In this document: positions 11,101 through 23,228 of the stretch, piece by piece
How positions within the stretch are numbered: position 1 is the first letter of the stretch
How the letters are laid out: every line of letters starts with the position of its first letter
Origin: Megaustenia siamemsis
Taxonomy: Eukaryota; Mollusca; Gastropoda; Stylommatophora; Ariophantidae
Direction of reading: 5' to 3'
Length of the DNA stretch: 64,000 bases
Assembly (NCBI GenBank): GCA_032433765.1
Contig: JAVIAB010000156.1
Location: 87,769,467 to 87,833,466 of the forward strand
Notes under the pieces: generated by a model
The model's input: the letters and a program-made list of their open reading frames with translations, nothing else
What the model was told of the DNA's origin: nothing
The model's database searches: none
Made by a program: the position numbers and the translations under genes

Positions 11101-12850
11101 TGTCATCCATGGATGGAAAGTCGAGAAGATACCTCATTGCTACACAGGGAGTGTCCCTATAGCACCCCAAGATAATGCGCATAACTTCATTCTGTATTTT
11201 CTCCAGCTTGTCAGTTTGCGTCTTACCGACTGTAAGAACTGCCAGGGCATACTCGATTGGTGCAAGGACTAGTGCCTGGAACAGAAGGGTAAGTAGCCTC
11301 TGCTCGATGTTGACAGCTGCCATGACCTTCAAGGCTACCAATCCTTTGCAGGATTTTGTTATCACATGGTCGACGTGGTCTCGAAAACACAAGCTGTGAT
11401 CAAACGCTGTATACACTCCACCTGCAAACCGTGTGCGAAGGCAGAATACACCAGTGCCAGGTCTATGACACTATCAGAGTCCCCTGTTCGAGTGGCCATT
11501 CTGGTTGCCCTTCCCTCATTCAAGCACACTAAATCTACCGACACCAGTGCGTTCTCTAGGTCTTCCCCCTGCTTGTTGATTATGACGTTACCCCACTGGT
11601 TTCCTCTAGCATTAAAGTCTCCATAGAAAATGACGTTCTCCTCCTCGAATGCGAAACGATTCTGCCATTGTTGTGTCCACCTTCACATTACAGGCGTATA
11701 CATTTACAACCACAAAAGGAACTGGGGTATGCACCCTAATTGCATGTACCAATTCTGCATTGTCCCACGCAGACATATCAACCTCAGATGCTACCATGTT
11801 GTTTTGCATAACGATGGCCTATCCAAGGTGTCTTCTATTGTAGAAACAATGAAATCCAGGGACACTAACCGTCCTATCACAAAGAAGTGTTTCTTGCAAA
11901 ATCATTATATCGGCGCCGCACAGCAGAGGAAGAGTAAGACCAGTCCTAGAGTATGGAGTCGCAGCCTGGGTTATAACTTCCAAATCACAGCTTAGCAAAA
12001 TTAACAGAACACAGAACCAGGCTGCCCGTATCATCACTAGTGCTATGAAATTTACACCTATCCAGACTCTAGAAACAGAAATCAGGTATACAACCTTTAG
12101 AAGACAGACGGAAAACTAAAGTATTGCAACAAGCGGGGAGATACAAAAGCCTCCCTAACCACCCCGTGCACGAAAGAATAACCGGTTTCGGAAAAGGAAG
12201 ACTAAAGAGGAGCAACTTCGCTGCAATCTCCAAAGAATTGACAACTATCAATCCAGTATTGTCCCAAACAACGCCGAAACCCATAAGCCCATCTGATATG
12301 ACTCCTCATGGGAAATATAAAATACCAGAACTTAAGGAAGACATAATAGGAATCATATAAAGGTACCCAAACAGAGAGAACGCACATAGCAGAAATACAC
12401 ATAAACGACAACTACCCACAGGACCCCTGGCCACACAAATACACAGATGGCACTGCTACAAACGCCACCAGAAATAGTGGAGGAGGTGTGTTCTTGAGGC
12501 TGAATAGTCAGGAAATGATCACCAAGTCAATAGCTACTGGGAAATTCTCAAACAACTATGAAGCAGAAACTGCAGCCCTCGGAGAAGCTGCAAAACTGGC
12601 TATCCAAAACAAAAATAACGTGCACAAGAAATTGGTGAAACTGACTGATGCACTGTCAGTCCTAACATGCACTGTCAGTCCTAACAGGTTTAAAAACCTC
12701 CAGGAACAATGAGCTAGATGACTTGAGAACAACCCTTGACAAAAATTGGCAATAACTTCCAGAGAGTGATCATCCAGTGGAATCAAGTAAACAGACTGCT
12801 GCCTTCATAAGAGAGTTCGGAGTCCTTGTCTGAACGAGCCATGATCGCAG
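8141..12850 (+). mobile_element. LINE family D, near full-length but heavily mutated, split by LINE C
   Basis: In order: an endonuclease/exonuclease/phosphatase domain (MHWNAEG at about 8470, CIQ-T at about 8556, GDFNSHSERWGY at about 8841-8876), an RT N-terminus (SSPGKDGIINEMV at about 9802-9840), RT palm blocks (PQQSGFRQHRSTEDL at about 9988-10032), a YADD catalytic motif (about 10371-10382) and, after an interruption at about 10631-11925, the RT thumb (RPVLEYGVAAW). It ends with an RNase H domain (YTDGTA at about 12440, YEAETAALGEAAKLA at about 12559). Many stops and frameshifts show it is dead. The order EN-RT-RNase H suits an I/Jockey-type LINE, but I cannot fix the clade. Confidence 0.82.
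10631..11925 (-). mobile_element. LINE family C, internally deleted copy nested in LINE D
   Basis: Minus-strand family C copy. From its 5' side it has an endonuclease domain (ADIMILQETLL at about 11915-11883, then DSVIDLALV at about 11475-11449), directly joined at about 11400 to the RT thumb (LCFRDHVDHVITKS) and followed by the first part of RNase H (DAVIYTDGSVIRHQRS). The RT catalytic core, normally between endonuclease and thumb, is absent, so an internal deletion preceded or accompanied insertion. The C-terminal half of RNase H is also missing. LINE D coding sequence resumes on both sides. Confidence 0.82.
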
Positions 12851-13149
12851 AAGAAGAAAAAAGAATGACACACACCCACACCCACACATACACACACGCG
12901 GTTATATTAGAATGACAAAGGGTAATAAGTGTGAATTTTATTTTTTATACAAAACAAATCTATACATTTTTATAGTATGTGTTTACATATAATATTAGAC
13001 AAACAAGTAATTTATCGAAAATATATATTCCTATTGGAATGGCAAAGATTTTACATATATTTAAAACAAAAATCTAACAGTATAGTATTAAAACAATTTA
13101 TGACAGTGTTGGATAAAAGAGAGTTTGTTACATTATCCGAATGGACAGG
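12851..13149. other. CA-repeat and AT-rich spacer
   Basis: A short imperfect CA/CCA microsatellite at 12870-12898 is followed by AT-rich DNA up to the C-terminal end of the PolB remnant. The AT-rich part could be the 3' untranslated region of PolB, but no terminal inverted repeat of element 3 is recognisable. Confidence 0.4.
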
Positions 13150-16100
13150 GCGTTTAACGTAGAAAAAGGAATGAGTTTTTATGTTTGGTGTATGTGTATA
13201 TTGACCAATCGTGTGTCAATAAAAAACAATTTTTTATCACTCCAGGCTTGCCCTTTGGTGAGGACCTCAATGAAAGTACTTTATCTAACTTTTTGTGGTG
13301 TTTATTAAGACCATTCGTTCTAACTTTCGGATGATCGCCAAAGCAGTAATACGGCTTGCTACACAAGGATATCATCCCATCAAACGAATACTCCAACATA
13401 AATAGACCAGGAGTCCTTTTGTCGTATAACTGTCTCGCCTTACACTTAGAACAGACATACTTGACACCGTTATGTTCTCAATGAATTCTGCACGATGGAC
13501 TTCTCAAGTCTTTGAGTGGAATCACTGTTTGCATTGCGAGAAAAATTCACCCAGCTTATCAGCTTTAACGTTCCTTCCAATGTTGTCTTGCTCAGCGCCA
13601 AGCATAGACAGTCCGTTTCCATTTAATAAAGTTGAAAGTCTGACCTGTGTATGAACCTATTTAGGATGTTACAATAAAATTCCAACATTCTCAATTTGGC
13701 GTACCGGGAGACGAAAAAACCAAACTGCAAGGGAATATCACACACGATACATCGTCTTCCCATCTCCACCTCGAACAAGTCCTCGCCTACACGCGTCATT
13801 TTTTAAATATAACGCGGGTTATTTACCATCTTGGTGGTATCGACTCCCTCGTAGGACACATCCACGTGCTTCGCCTTATTCATCAGGTGTTCACATCAGC
13901 GGCGTTACCCAAGAACTTCATTGTATTGCTGGTTATACAATGCTCCTCCCTATAATCCCCCGTCCGACGCGCCTCTGTGACCTTGTCACCAAACTCTTTA
14001 AAACAACTAACGGTTAGGTACTCTACAATCTGATATATCTTAGTGACCTCCAAACCGTGTTCTAAATACAACTTTAACAAAGTTGTGGCCAACAGGATCT
14101 TTGTTCCCCTTTAACTGCCCACAAAGGTACGCCCGGTGCTACCCAATAGCTTGTTTTTGCTAGCGTTCTCCCGCATAAAGGGACCGATATCATCTATGCC
14201 GATGTTAACGTTCTTTTAAAAATGGGGGGAGGGTGGGAGGGGAGGAGGGTGTCATATCCCTAATATGGCCTTTAAAGGTTCGGGGACGTTAATGTTGAAC
14301 TTCACGAGATAAAAACTGTGTCGTCTAAAACTGAAGCAAAAATGCGTTCATTGGATGATGGATTTTGTTTAATGAAGGATGAGTTTGAACAACGCAACGT
14401 CTCAGCTATGAAGGTTCGAATCGCCGGTGTTGCCTTCTTTAGTTTTCGCCACTCGCACTCTCATGACGGTTTAGCGAACATCAACGTGATCGGTTAAATA
14501 AGCCGCTATTTCACATGACTTTTTGTATAACCATGTTAAATGAATATTATTCAACGTAATGACTTTGCGATCGAAAGTGATGTCCTAGTTTGGATGGTCG
14601 TGAAAGAGACAGTCGTGGAACAAATACACAGTCCTATTGACTTTGTCCCATCCATCATCTCTAATCTTGCGACCACTCAAAACCTCGCGCACGTTAAACT
14701 GGTTTCTCAAATGGATCTGATTTTGGTAGAAAATGCAAGTCAGATACTCTCTACGCTAACGCGTGTAATTGTTCATTTTAAAGGGTTTATACTCATCCTC
14801 AGCCTTACATATGACCGCATAATCGGTGGGGATTTTTTACATAAGCGCCCACAAATAAAGAGCGTTAGTGTCATACCTCTTAATGCTTCGCACCACGTTT
14901 TTCGTGCCTCTGATAAAAGTCTGATCCTTCTCGTGATACGGATGAAAGATAATAGACGGTCCACCAAAGATATTATATCTTATAGTATTATGTAAATTAG
15001 CTTCGTTTTTTGCGCAGCTAAGTCTCTATGGAGAATTCTATAAAGTAATCTAGATGTATCCCAGGGACCGAACTCGCGTCTTTAAACATATCGATTCCTA
15101 AATCGGAGTACAAGCCAACTTGAATTCTTGAGTGAAAGGGATCTACATCCATATTGTTGTCCCACACCAAAAAGACTATAAGGGTTATCATTTTGTTATC
15201 TTTCCAGACCTTTTTAAACATAGCGTACTCCTGCGCTGATAAATTACAATTTTTAGACTTGAAAAGAAGGCTGAGTAAGGAGGTAAGCGCTGCTCATTCA
15301 AATTGTCTACACTCGTTATGTACTCGTACCAGAAACCTCCCTTGGTCTCCTGAATTTTATAAACGGCCAAATACTTGGTGTAACTGAAACCCGGTGCTAG
15401 ATAATTTATGATATCTAAGAACTATAACCTGTCTGTCGCAAGGTACATAATGTTATTGTCTCACTTAACTAAAAAAAATAATCACCAGTTCTGTTTTCCT
15501 CATCTTCCTGCTCCTCCGCACTGTCCACCCCACTCTCCTCATCAGTTTGCTCATCAATCCCATCTTTTACCGGTGTGGGGGCGGCGATGGCGGCGAATCA
15601 ATGAATTAAGTACAGCTTTATTAAATTTATATCGTACTTGCTCGTATTGAAACCTTTAACCGAGATCTGATTCAAGTAGCCCATTAGATGTCCTCTCAGT
15701 TTGGGTTTCTCCATGCACGTGGTTAGATCAATATACACTTGTTTAAACTGCCGTTTTAAGCATTTATACGCCGTCTTTGAGATCGCATTTAGATAATAAA
15801 CCATTTTATTGACCAGCTGTTGTGGGTCTCCCTCGGTGACAAAACTCGCATATTCTTCAAATCCTTGAATATTGGATGCTGACCGACACGGACAGAGGGA
15901 CATGTTTTGCTAAAAAAAATTCATCACACCTGACACACCTTCCGTGGTGGGCAACTGTGTTTTATCATAGTAGCACCAGTAATCGAAAATGACTCTATAG
16001 GGATTCACGAATTCGCAGGGTACGGTAACACCCTCAGCTTCTATCTCGTCCAACACAAATTTCCAGCGTGTGTAAATCCCCCTATAAAAAGAAACTTTAG

Positions 16101-16215
16101 GTTTACAGCCGTTGCATGTTTGTTCGTGGCTTCTCATTTGGGTAAAGCGAGACCATTTTTTCCTACAGTGTGGACAAGAGAAGGCTCTAGTCGCCTTATT
16201 AATATCAGTACGTTA
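13150..16215 (-). pseudogene. Polinton protein-primed DNA polymerase B, decayed
   Basis: PolB copies the linear element using a terminal protein primer. Reading from 16215 downward: a zinc-finger-like segment CPHCRKKW with the downstream H and C, an exonuclease-region remnant (VPCEF, RVIFDYWCYYDK), a GFNTSKYDINLIK block (15650-15605), a SAFFSSLK block, a VDPFHSRI and MFKDASSVPGIHL block (about 15140-15046), a palm segment with FKEFGDKVTEARRTGDYREE then MKFLGN (13995-13910, equivalent of motif B), and a C-terminal DGMISLCSKPYYC segment (13377-13339). The motif C position (13622-13608) reads METDC where the family has MDTDS. Frames shift many times. It is certainly non-functional, and the family assignment rests on the ordered blocks. 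Confidence 0.82.
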
Positions 16216-17369
16216 CATGAAATGATATTTGTGATGTAATATTCACATCGTATCGCTATGCGACTCATTGCTTATAAGTTTGGGACAAAGAGCTTCTTTA
16301 TCGTTGAACTAGAAAACATCTATGTCGATCGCAAAACATTCCTCTAAGTGTGGGAGTCCTTATAAAGTGACAATCGGAAAAGGGTCTACGAAAAGTATAG
16401 CCCAATGTAAGTACCATTGACTGAGGAGCTGACGAGTGGTCAATTGGAAATTAGCGATATCCCCTCCCCACCCCATCCCCACCCCACCACAACACAAGTT
16501 GTTGGAATAAGGAACCGATTTCGACCGACGTTTGTGCAAGGTGTAAATGTACATAATGTTAGTAATATGAAGCGGTAAGTTCTCAATGCAACAACCAATT
16601 GGAAAGCCATGTATGTTAATTAAAAATCAAAACTAGTGGCGGGAATACTCTCAACCATCCATTTAGTGTCTGGACTGTTGAGCAGGGCAGTGTCTACAGG
16701 ATTGTAGTTTAAAGATTCGACAAATTTTGGTAAAATAACCAATGTTATTGACTAAATACTGGTACTCCAGAACAGCCGTGATATTGAGAGAGGCGTGGAA
16801 ATGGAAGAACGTGTATTTGGATATTGGTTTGTTAGAGACTAGCGTGTGTATTTATAGCTGCCCAGTTTTGATGATGTACATCGCGCACATCAGCCGGCGG
16901 TTTTGCTAAAGAATCATACTCATGGCTCTTGATTTTTTTACTCTTCTGCAACCGTTCCTCTTCTTCCACTTTGCCTTTCTTTTGGTGATTGATGTAGAAG
17001 ACGATGAGGGTACTGGCGCCAATGGGAAAGTGCCTAATTGGTTTGGTAGTGGTAGTGGTGAGGATGTAGTAGAAGAGGAAACTGTCGTTGATCCCTTTGC
17101 TGAATGTTTTAGTCTCATATGGTAAACTAAAGAACCGTATCTTCTGCACGTGCGTTGGCAAGTGCAATTGGCGTGTCATATAAGCCGATTAACGCTACGT
17201 CTGTGCCACACCATATCCAGCGCCTTGTAAACTTTTTATGACATACTGGGACCTGGTGTTGATGTTGTCCAGAAGCTGCAGCACTATGAGAAACCATCCG
17301 TCGGATAAGAAAACACCAATAAATAACACATCGTCACTGTCAACAATGTACTTGGTATTGGAAATGTAC
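16216..17369. other. Unassigned interior of element 3
   Basis: No motif of a Polinton gene is recognisable. A minus-strand open frame (16832-17179) has a basic, glutamate-rich C-terminal half and no identifiable domain. The stretch lies between PolB and the structural genes, so it probably holds decayed element 3 genes or their divergent promoters, but I cannot show this. Confidence 0.35.
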
Positions 17370-17650
17370 CAGTCAAACACCAATGGATAAAGAGATACAG
17401 AGAAGACGATGGCCCTGGATAGGACACACACTACGGAAGCCAACTGAGAGTATTACACAACAGGCCCTTTTTTGGAATCCCCAGGGGAAAAGACAAAGAG
17501 GAAGACCAATGAATTCTTGGAGAAGACAGATAGAAGCAGAGATGAAGATGATGGGGAAGACATTGAATGATCTTAAAAGAATGACAAGAGACAGAACGAC
17601 TTGGAAAGTGTTTGTTGCAGACCTATGCTCCACAGGGAGCTAACAAGGTA
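17370..17650 (+). mobile_element. LINE family B, 3'-terminal fragment
   Basis: Encodes the last residues of family B, from MDKEIQRRRWPWIGHTLRKP to a C-terminal VFVADLCSTGS, then stop and an AGAAGAAGA tail. It is severely 5'-truncated and inserted within element 3, so it is younger than element 3. Confidence 0.85.
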
Positions 17651-17742
17651 GAAGAAGAAGACTGTCAACAATGCTTAAAATAGTGTTAAAAAATACATAG
17701 TTTAAACACACACACCATCACAGCCGTTAAGAAAAAATCTAA

Positions 17743-18056
17743 TTAATGGCAGAATCTCTTCGCATTAGAGGAAGAGAACGTCATTTTATGCGGAGATATC
17801 AATGCTAGAGAAAACCACTGAGGAAACGTCATAACCAACAAGCAGGGAGAAGACCTAGAGAACGCACAGGTGTCGGTCAACTTGGTGTGCTCGAATAATG
17901 GAAGGGCAACCACAATGGCCACTGGAACAGGGAACTCTGATAGTGTCATAGACCTTGCACTGGTGTCTTCCACCTTTGTAAGGGTTTGCAGGTGGAGTGC
18001 ACTGGGATTCCACGGAAGTGATCACTTACCACGTGTCCTCCTACTTCAGAAAGGCA
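17743..18056 (+). mobile_element. LINE family C endonuclease fragment
   Basis: Plus-strand coding remnant of the family C endonuclease domain: a GDINARENH block (17798-17824) and DSVIDLALVSS (17938-17970). It is the same region as in the minus-strand copy near 11450-11640. It abuts the element 3 VI-like remnant at about 18057, so it truncates that gene. Confidence 0.75.
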
Positions 18057-18476
18057 GTCTGTGTTTATAGGAGGGCGAAATCAGTGAGGTCACGAAATCG
18101 GTAGTTCCTTCAAGGGAATCGGGAGGGATATTTTACCCTGTGTAAAAACCGGGGGTTAGGCCTTTTGCAGGGAAGGTGTAGGGACAGGTCCGCGAGTTGC
18201 GCAGGAAGCATTAGCAGGCAGAAATGTTGGTGAAGCTTTTAAAGAGCGAGCTAGAGAGGTTGTGCAAAGTTTGATACATGAGGCCGTAAACCACCTTGCT
18301 GGCAATAAGCAATCAGGAAACACTTTTCGAGAAATTAGAATACGACTCGTGAAGGCAGTAGTACCACCAGGAGAACTCTTTAGGTGGAGGGTAAAACTAA
18401 CTGCAAGCCAGTCCCCCACCCATTCTATGCGGAACAAGAAGAAGAGATGGTCTGTCACAAAGGATATTTTCGAATA
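18057..18476 (+). pseudogene. VI-like minor virion protein remnant, element 3
   Basis: Aligns with the VI-like genes at 49803 and 59911 from the FIGGR segment to the end. A conserved ALAGRNVGEAFKERAR-type stretch is readable at 18208-18255, and the C-terminus WSVTKDIFE precedes the stop at 18474-18476. The N-terminus is missing at the junction with the LINE C fragment, and frameshifts occur near 18090-18170. The ATG of the capsid remnant follows after 3 bases, the same spacing as in the young elements. Confidence 0.75.
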
Positions 18477-18479
18477 AGG

Positions 18480-19761
18480 ATGTCTCTCATTCACCCCAAG
18501 TTCTCTCTGGTTTGGATTTGTTTTGCGTTCCATCGACACAAATGGCTGTAAATTAGAGAGATTCAGCCCCTCGCCCCTTTAGACCACGGTGCACCCATCG
18601 AGTTTTTTATTTCCGGAAACAGATAGGAATATCTAGATTTTTTCAACACATTTTTGCATCTGCTGGCCAAAATCACACTAGCCAACGGGGATAGTTTTAC
18701 AGATGCAGAAGCGAGCTCCGTCAACTATTATCTCCACAGTCTAACTTCACAAGTTGACGTTTTCTGAACGACACGTTGATTACACCATGGAGAATGTTTA
18801 TCCTTTTAGAGCCTTGCTCGAGACAACGCTAAACAACGGAGATGATGCGAGAACAGGGCAATTAGCAGCTGCACAATTCCACAAGGACAGCGCCGGCCAT
18901 CTCGATGATACTCAGGGTGATTCAAACGAAGATTTAAAACCCGACGCGAGTTAGCTATGCAGGATCAAGAATTTAAAATGATGGGGCGTTTGCACTCTGC
19001 CCACTTTGTACAGGACCGCTACATGTTAAACAGTGTCGATGTAAAGATCAAAATCACACCCTCTAAAGATGTATTCAACATCATGGCTCACGATAAATCT
19101 GTGGGTTATAAGAGTGTGATCAATTACGCTGCTTGCGATCAGAAACGCTAAGTTAAATCCATAGATTTCTTTGGCCCACGAAAAAGCTCTTTTAAAGGGG
19201 ACTGCTCGGTACCCATTCAAAAGGGTTACAATCAAAACCTTTTTCCTTTGCTACGAGAGTGCATCTCCATAGTCGGGACAATTTATTTTTGAGTCAAATA
19301 CTCATCCGGATAGTGATTAGTCTGATTACCTCAAGTGCTTTTAATGGAGTTTATAACACTAGTCCTTTCAATTTTCAATTCCGTAGGTTGTGGTACTTGA
19401 ACCTGAAAATAGATGGGAGATGTGTTAACGGAAAGCCCCTAACTATGGACTATAAGCAGAATCACAACATGCGCGCCATTTTCGGCACCAATTTGGCCAT
19501 GAATCTGATTGGTAGAGACGCTGGGAACAACGTGGAATATCGCCACTTCAAGAAAAGATATATTGGTTATTTGGTTTTGACTTGTCGCTTAGCTTGCTTG
19601 ATAGAAGTCAGTGCGAGCTAGCCAAAAGCAGGCTTTTGTCGACAGAGCTTAAATTCGCCACTCCCACAACTGCTCCCCTACAAGCTATCGTATACGCAGA
19701 ACTGGATTGAATAATCGAGGTGTCAAAAACACGTTAAGTTCTAACAAACTACGCAGTCTAA
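18480..19761 (+). pseudogene. Major capsid protein remnant, element 3
   Basis: Starts ATG at 18480 with MSLIHPK, identical to elements 1 and 2, and then breaks by frameshift within about 10 codons. Later blocks are clearly homologous: VYPFRALLETTLNNGDDART (18793-18852), MMGRLHSAHFVQDRYMLN (18978-19031), DVKIKITPSKDVFNI, and a C-terminal segment with LTMDYKQNHNMRAIFGTNLA (19438-19497). The double jelly-roll capsid fold is inferred from the intact copies. At least five frameshifts or stops are present. Confidence 0.8.
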
Positions 19762-19765
19762 GAAA

Positions 19766-20254
19766 ATGAACCCACAGTATTATTACAAACCTCTTGATGT
19801 CCGACATTTATGTTCGATGTTGTTCCGTTGTTAAAGTTGTCGCTCGCTAACACTTACCTCACCACATCAAGTCCGCTAAGACGGCAGCCTTTGTCATAAA
19901 CACCGATCCTGCACACAAATCCGGGGAGCACTGTGTGGCCCTCTTTTACAACGGACTAGGCTATTTTGAATATTTTGTCTCTTTTGGTCTACCTCTTAGG
20001 CACATGGATGTTTTGAAGTTTATAGTGAGAAATTCATATGCTCCATCCTCCGATAACCAACGCATTTTACAAGATCTATTGACCAGCACATGCGGTCCCT
20101 ACTGTGCCTATAATATATAATTATAAAGTTCCGTGGTGCGATACTTAACAGGGTGCTCATGCTGTTTAGTACGATACAAGATATTAGCTATCATGTATTT
20201 TATCGATTGGTGATTCCTTGGTTATATCGACTTCGCAGAGTAAAGTTCATATGA
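19766..20254 (+). pseudogene. Adenain-type cysteine protease remnant, element 3
   Basis: Homologous to the proteases at 51632 and 61734. The segment FVINTDPAHKSGEHCVALFY (19891-19950) contains the catalytic histidine, and LQDLLTSTCGPYCAY (20068-20112) contains the catalytic glutamine and cysteine. The first residues are frameshifted. The C-terminal PWLYRLRR matches the extended tail in element 2, which suggests that the shorter protease of element 1 is the derived form. Confidence 0.78.
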
Positions 20255-20475
20255 CTCACGTTCACTATATTATTTTGGACGCAATGACCTCTGCACACGT
20301 CCCAGTTCTTACAATGACACATGCGCCAGTGACTATAAAAAATAGGCCAGAAGATAGCTGTTTGAGTCTGCTCCCGTCACATTATGCTGCACTATAAGGG
20401 ACAGCCGTTTCAGATAGTTCGACTCAGTCGCATACACGACAACCATAGCACACTCGCTGTTCTCTTACGGTGTTG

Positions 20476-20950
20476 ATGATGGAGACACCTAACATTAACA
20501 TGTCAGCTTCAAATCCTATTGTTGACTGTAATGCAGATTTTGTCTATGCAGATCATAACGGAGAGAATGTAACATCTCTACAGAAAACGGGCTGGAAGCT
20601 GTCTGTTTCGACTTATCAAGGAAAGACTTTAATTCATTTGATCACGGAAATGCAGAAATAACATTTCCCACACGTTGTGGCATAACACTACCACGTCAAG
20701 AATTTGAGACTTTAGTAGACCTCGAATCTACGACTCTCCCAGCGTACGACAGAGTAGAAACCACCACTGAGGGTGATCGTTCGATCGCTGCTTCTCCTGT
20801 TAACACAAGACATCAGCGTCATCAGATAGACCCTTCTGGTTTTCTTACAACACCAACTCAGCAGCAAAGAAACCATCACTATCATGTCAGATAGTTCCTA
20901 CACTATCAAGAACAGCAACAAATTGAGACGTATTAAACTTTGAACACCTT
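20476..20950 (+). pseudogene. PC4-like protein remnant, element 3
   Basis: Begins METPNINMS, resembling the N-terminus of the minus-strand PC4-like genes of elements 1 and 2. After a block KLSVSTYQGKTLIHL the frame shifts, and ITFPTRCGITLPRQEFETLV is readable in another frame (20659-20718). It matches FPTRTGITLSREEF of the young elements. A TATA-like ATAAAAAATAG (20335-20345) lies upstream. Unlike in elements 1 and 2, the gene is on the same strand as the capsid genes and follows the protease. Confidence 0.65.
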
Positions 20951-21668
20951 ACCCACCACAGTGAACTAGAAAACCATTAAAGTTGGAAACTTAAGTGCTA
21001 TAAACATGTCTTTGTTATTATTTTGTTGTCTGAGTAATAAATACTTTTGGCTTGTGTACTGATGTCCTCTGTGAGATATATATATATATATATAATCCTA
21101 GTTGATTTGATGAAAGTCGTATTGTTCGTATTGTTGATTGTAGTAATTTAAAACACCATAATTATAATCACTCTTCACCGTTATTTTTTGTGTGAAGATG
21201 CACTTTAATAAAAACTAACATAATTATTTATTTTCTATGAACGTCTCTATACGATGTGTGTATATATATATATAAACAAAACACCGTAAACTATTATTTT
21301 ATTGTAAAAATACAATTATATTAAGTACAATTTAAAAAAAAATTGTTATGATATCTCTATAAGATATACATATACATATATACGTTTATATTTAATATTC
21401 TAGCTGTTTTGGTTAAACTTGTTTATTGCATTATTAAAACACCCATCACCATTATTTTATTATACAAAACAATTATAAAAAAGGAAAAGCATGAAAAAAG
21501 CAAATAAATGAATATCTCTAATTTACATCGAAAAAAGGATTTAAAAAAAGACAACATGGAAGAGCGTTGATTAAAAAAAAAGAAACCAATCAACCTACTC
21601 AGAACCCCAGAAAAATTACGTCACGAAAGGCTGCGGCAGAATATGACCTTAAGGAAGGCTGGCGTTAG
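20951..21668. other. AT-rich spacer with TA microsatellites
   Basis: Very AT-rich, with TA runs at 21077-21095 and 21262-21274 and several AATAAA-like signals. No gene and no terminal repeat of element 3 is recognisable. Confidence 0.5.
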
Positions 21669-21669
21669 G

Positions 21670-21890
21670 TCAGATTATCATCATCAAGTACCGGGCCTAC
21701 TGGCGTAGGTGATCATGTCTCTCCACAACTTTCGATTTCGGCAGCTATCTATCATTTCTGTTGTTGACCTTCTGCCAATTCGTTCTCTTAAGCTGTCTGT
21801 TATTTTTTCTCTTTGCTTCCCTCTATCTCTTCGTCCCTCAATTTTTCCAGTTGTTACAATATATTCCATTTTTTCTCTACAGGTCAGATA
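21670..21890 (-). mobile_element. LINE family A, 3'-terminal fragment
   Basis: Minus-strand coding for the C-terminus (MEYIVTTGKIEGRRDRGKQR to the stop after YASRPGT), followed by the TGATGATGATAATC-type tail. It is strongly 5'-truncated. Confidence 0.85.
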
Positions 21891-21894
21891 GTAC

Positions 21895-23030
21895 GAATAT
21901 AAATCATATTTTTACACTACTCTCAAATACTCGCACACACAAACATACAAACTCTCTCTCACATACTCGAACATTCACACGTACACACACTCTCTCACAT
22001 ACTTGTACCAACACACATACATCTTTACACATATACAAACTGTATCACTCTCTCTCTCTCTCACTCACACACACATGCTCGTACATTCGCCCATACACAC
22101 TCTCTCACATACTCGTGCAAACACACATACAAACTTTCTCTCTTATATACTCGTAGATACACACATACAAACTCAATCTCACATACTCGCACAAATGCAC
22201 ATACAAACTCTTTCTCGCATACTCGTACATGCACACATACAAACTCGCACTCTCATATACACGTACTTACATGCATACATTTTTGCACATATACAAACTG
22301 TTTCTCTCACCCACACACATATACTCGTACATACGCATACAATCTCTCTCTCACATACTAGTACATAAATACACACATAGAAATACTTTTTCTCACATAC
22401 TTGTTCACACACACACATACAAACTATTTCTCACATACTTTGTACATACAAACATGCAAACTTTCTCTCACATACTCGTACATAGACATATACAAACTTC
22501 CTTTCTCACTCTCTCACCTACTCGTACATACATACAAATTCATTGTTTCTCACATACTCTCACATACACACATATGGCCTTCCTCTCTTACATACTCTCA
22601 CATACGTACATACAAACTCACTCTCTGACCTACTCGTATATAAACACATACAAAATGTCTCTTTCTCTCTCACACATACTCGTACATTCACACATACAAA
22701 CTATCTCTCACACACCCGTACAAATATACATTGATTTTTACACATATACAAACTGCTTCTCTCTCTCACACACACACACATACTCGTACATATATACGCA
22801 TACACATTCTCTCTTACACATACTCGTACATACACATACACACAAATTATTTCTCTCACATACTCATACATACAGACATACGAACTCTCTCTATCTCTTT
22901 CTCTCTCTCTCACACATGCTCGTATATACACATATGCAAACTCGCTCTCACATACTCGTACATATAGACAAATACAAACTCTCTCTCTCATATTTCACAT
23001 ACAACTCACCCAAACAAAACCTCATTCATC
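21895..23030. repeat. CA/CT-rich cryptic satellite
   Basis: Irregular tandem motif built from CTCTCTCACATACTCGTACA and TACACACATACAAA, period about 40 bp but variable. Long open frames with His/Thr/Ser/Leu bias arise from it and are not genes. Confidence 0.9.
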
Positions 23031-23177
23031 TTCCTGTTTCTAAATCTGCAGAGCTACATTTTAAGTAGACCCTCATCTCTGTCTCTTCCCTCCTTCCTCT
23101 CCCAACTTACTCTCTCTCTCTCTCAGTTTCTTTCATTCTACAACTTCAATCAATGTTCAAGCATGGTGCCACTTCTG

Positions 23178-23228
<51 letters not shown>

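Larger units (their letters stand above)
13150..20950. mobile_element. Polinton/adintovirus element 3, old and decayed
   Basis: A degenerate element with PolB on the minus strand (13150-16215), then LINE B and LINE C fragments (17370-18056), then plus-strand remnants of the VI-like protein, major capsid protein, protease and PC4-like protein (18057-20950). Its VI, capsid and protease sequences align along their length with those of elements 1 and 2 but are clearly diverged and full of frameshifts. No ATPase, integrase, membrane protein or penton remnant is visible, and neither are TIRs. The ends given are those of recognisable genes, not true element ends. Confidence 0.75.

Noticed and set aside
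22229..23068. 279-codon open frame rich in His, Thr and Ser
   Set aside because: It arises from the CA/CT microsatellite region, with overlapping long frames in other phases and strands.
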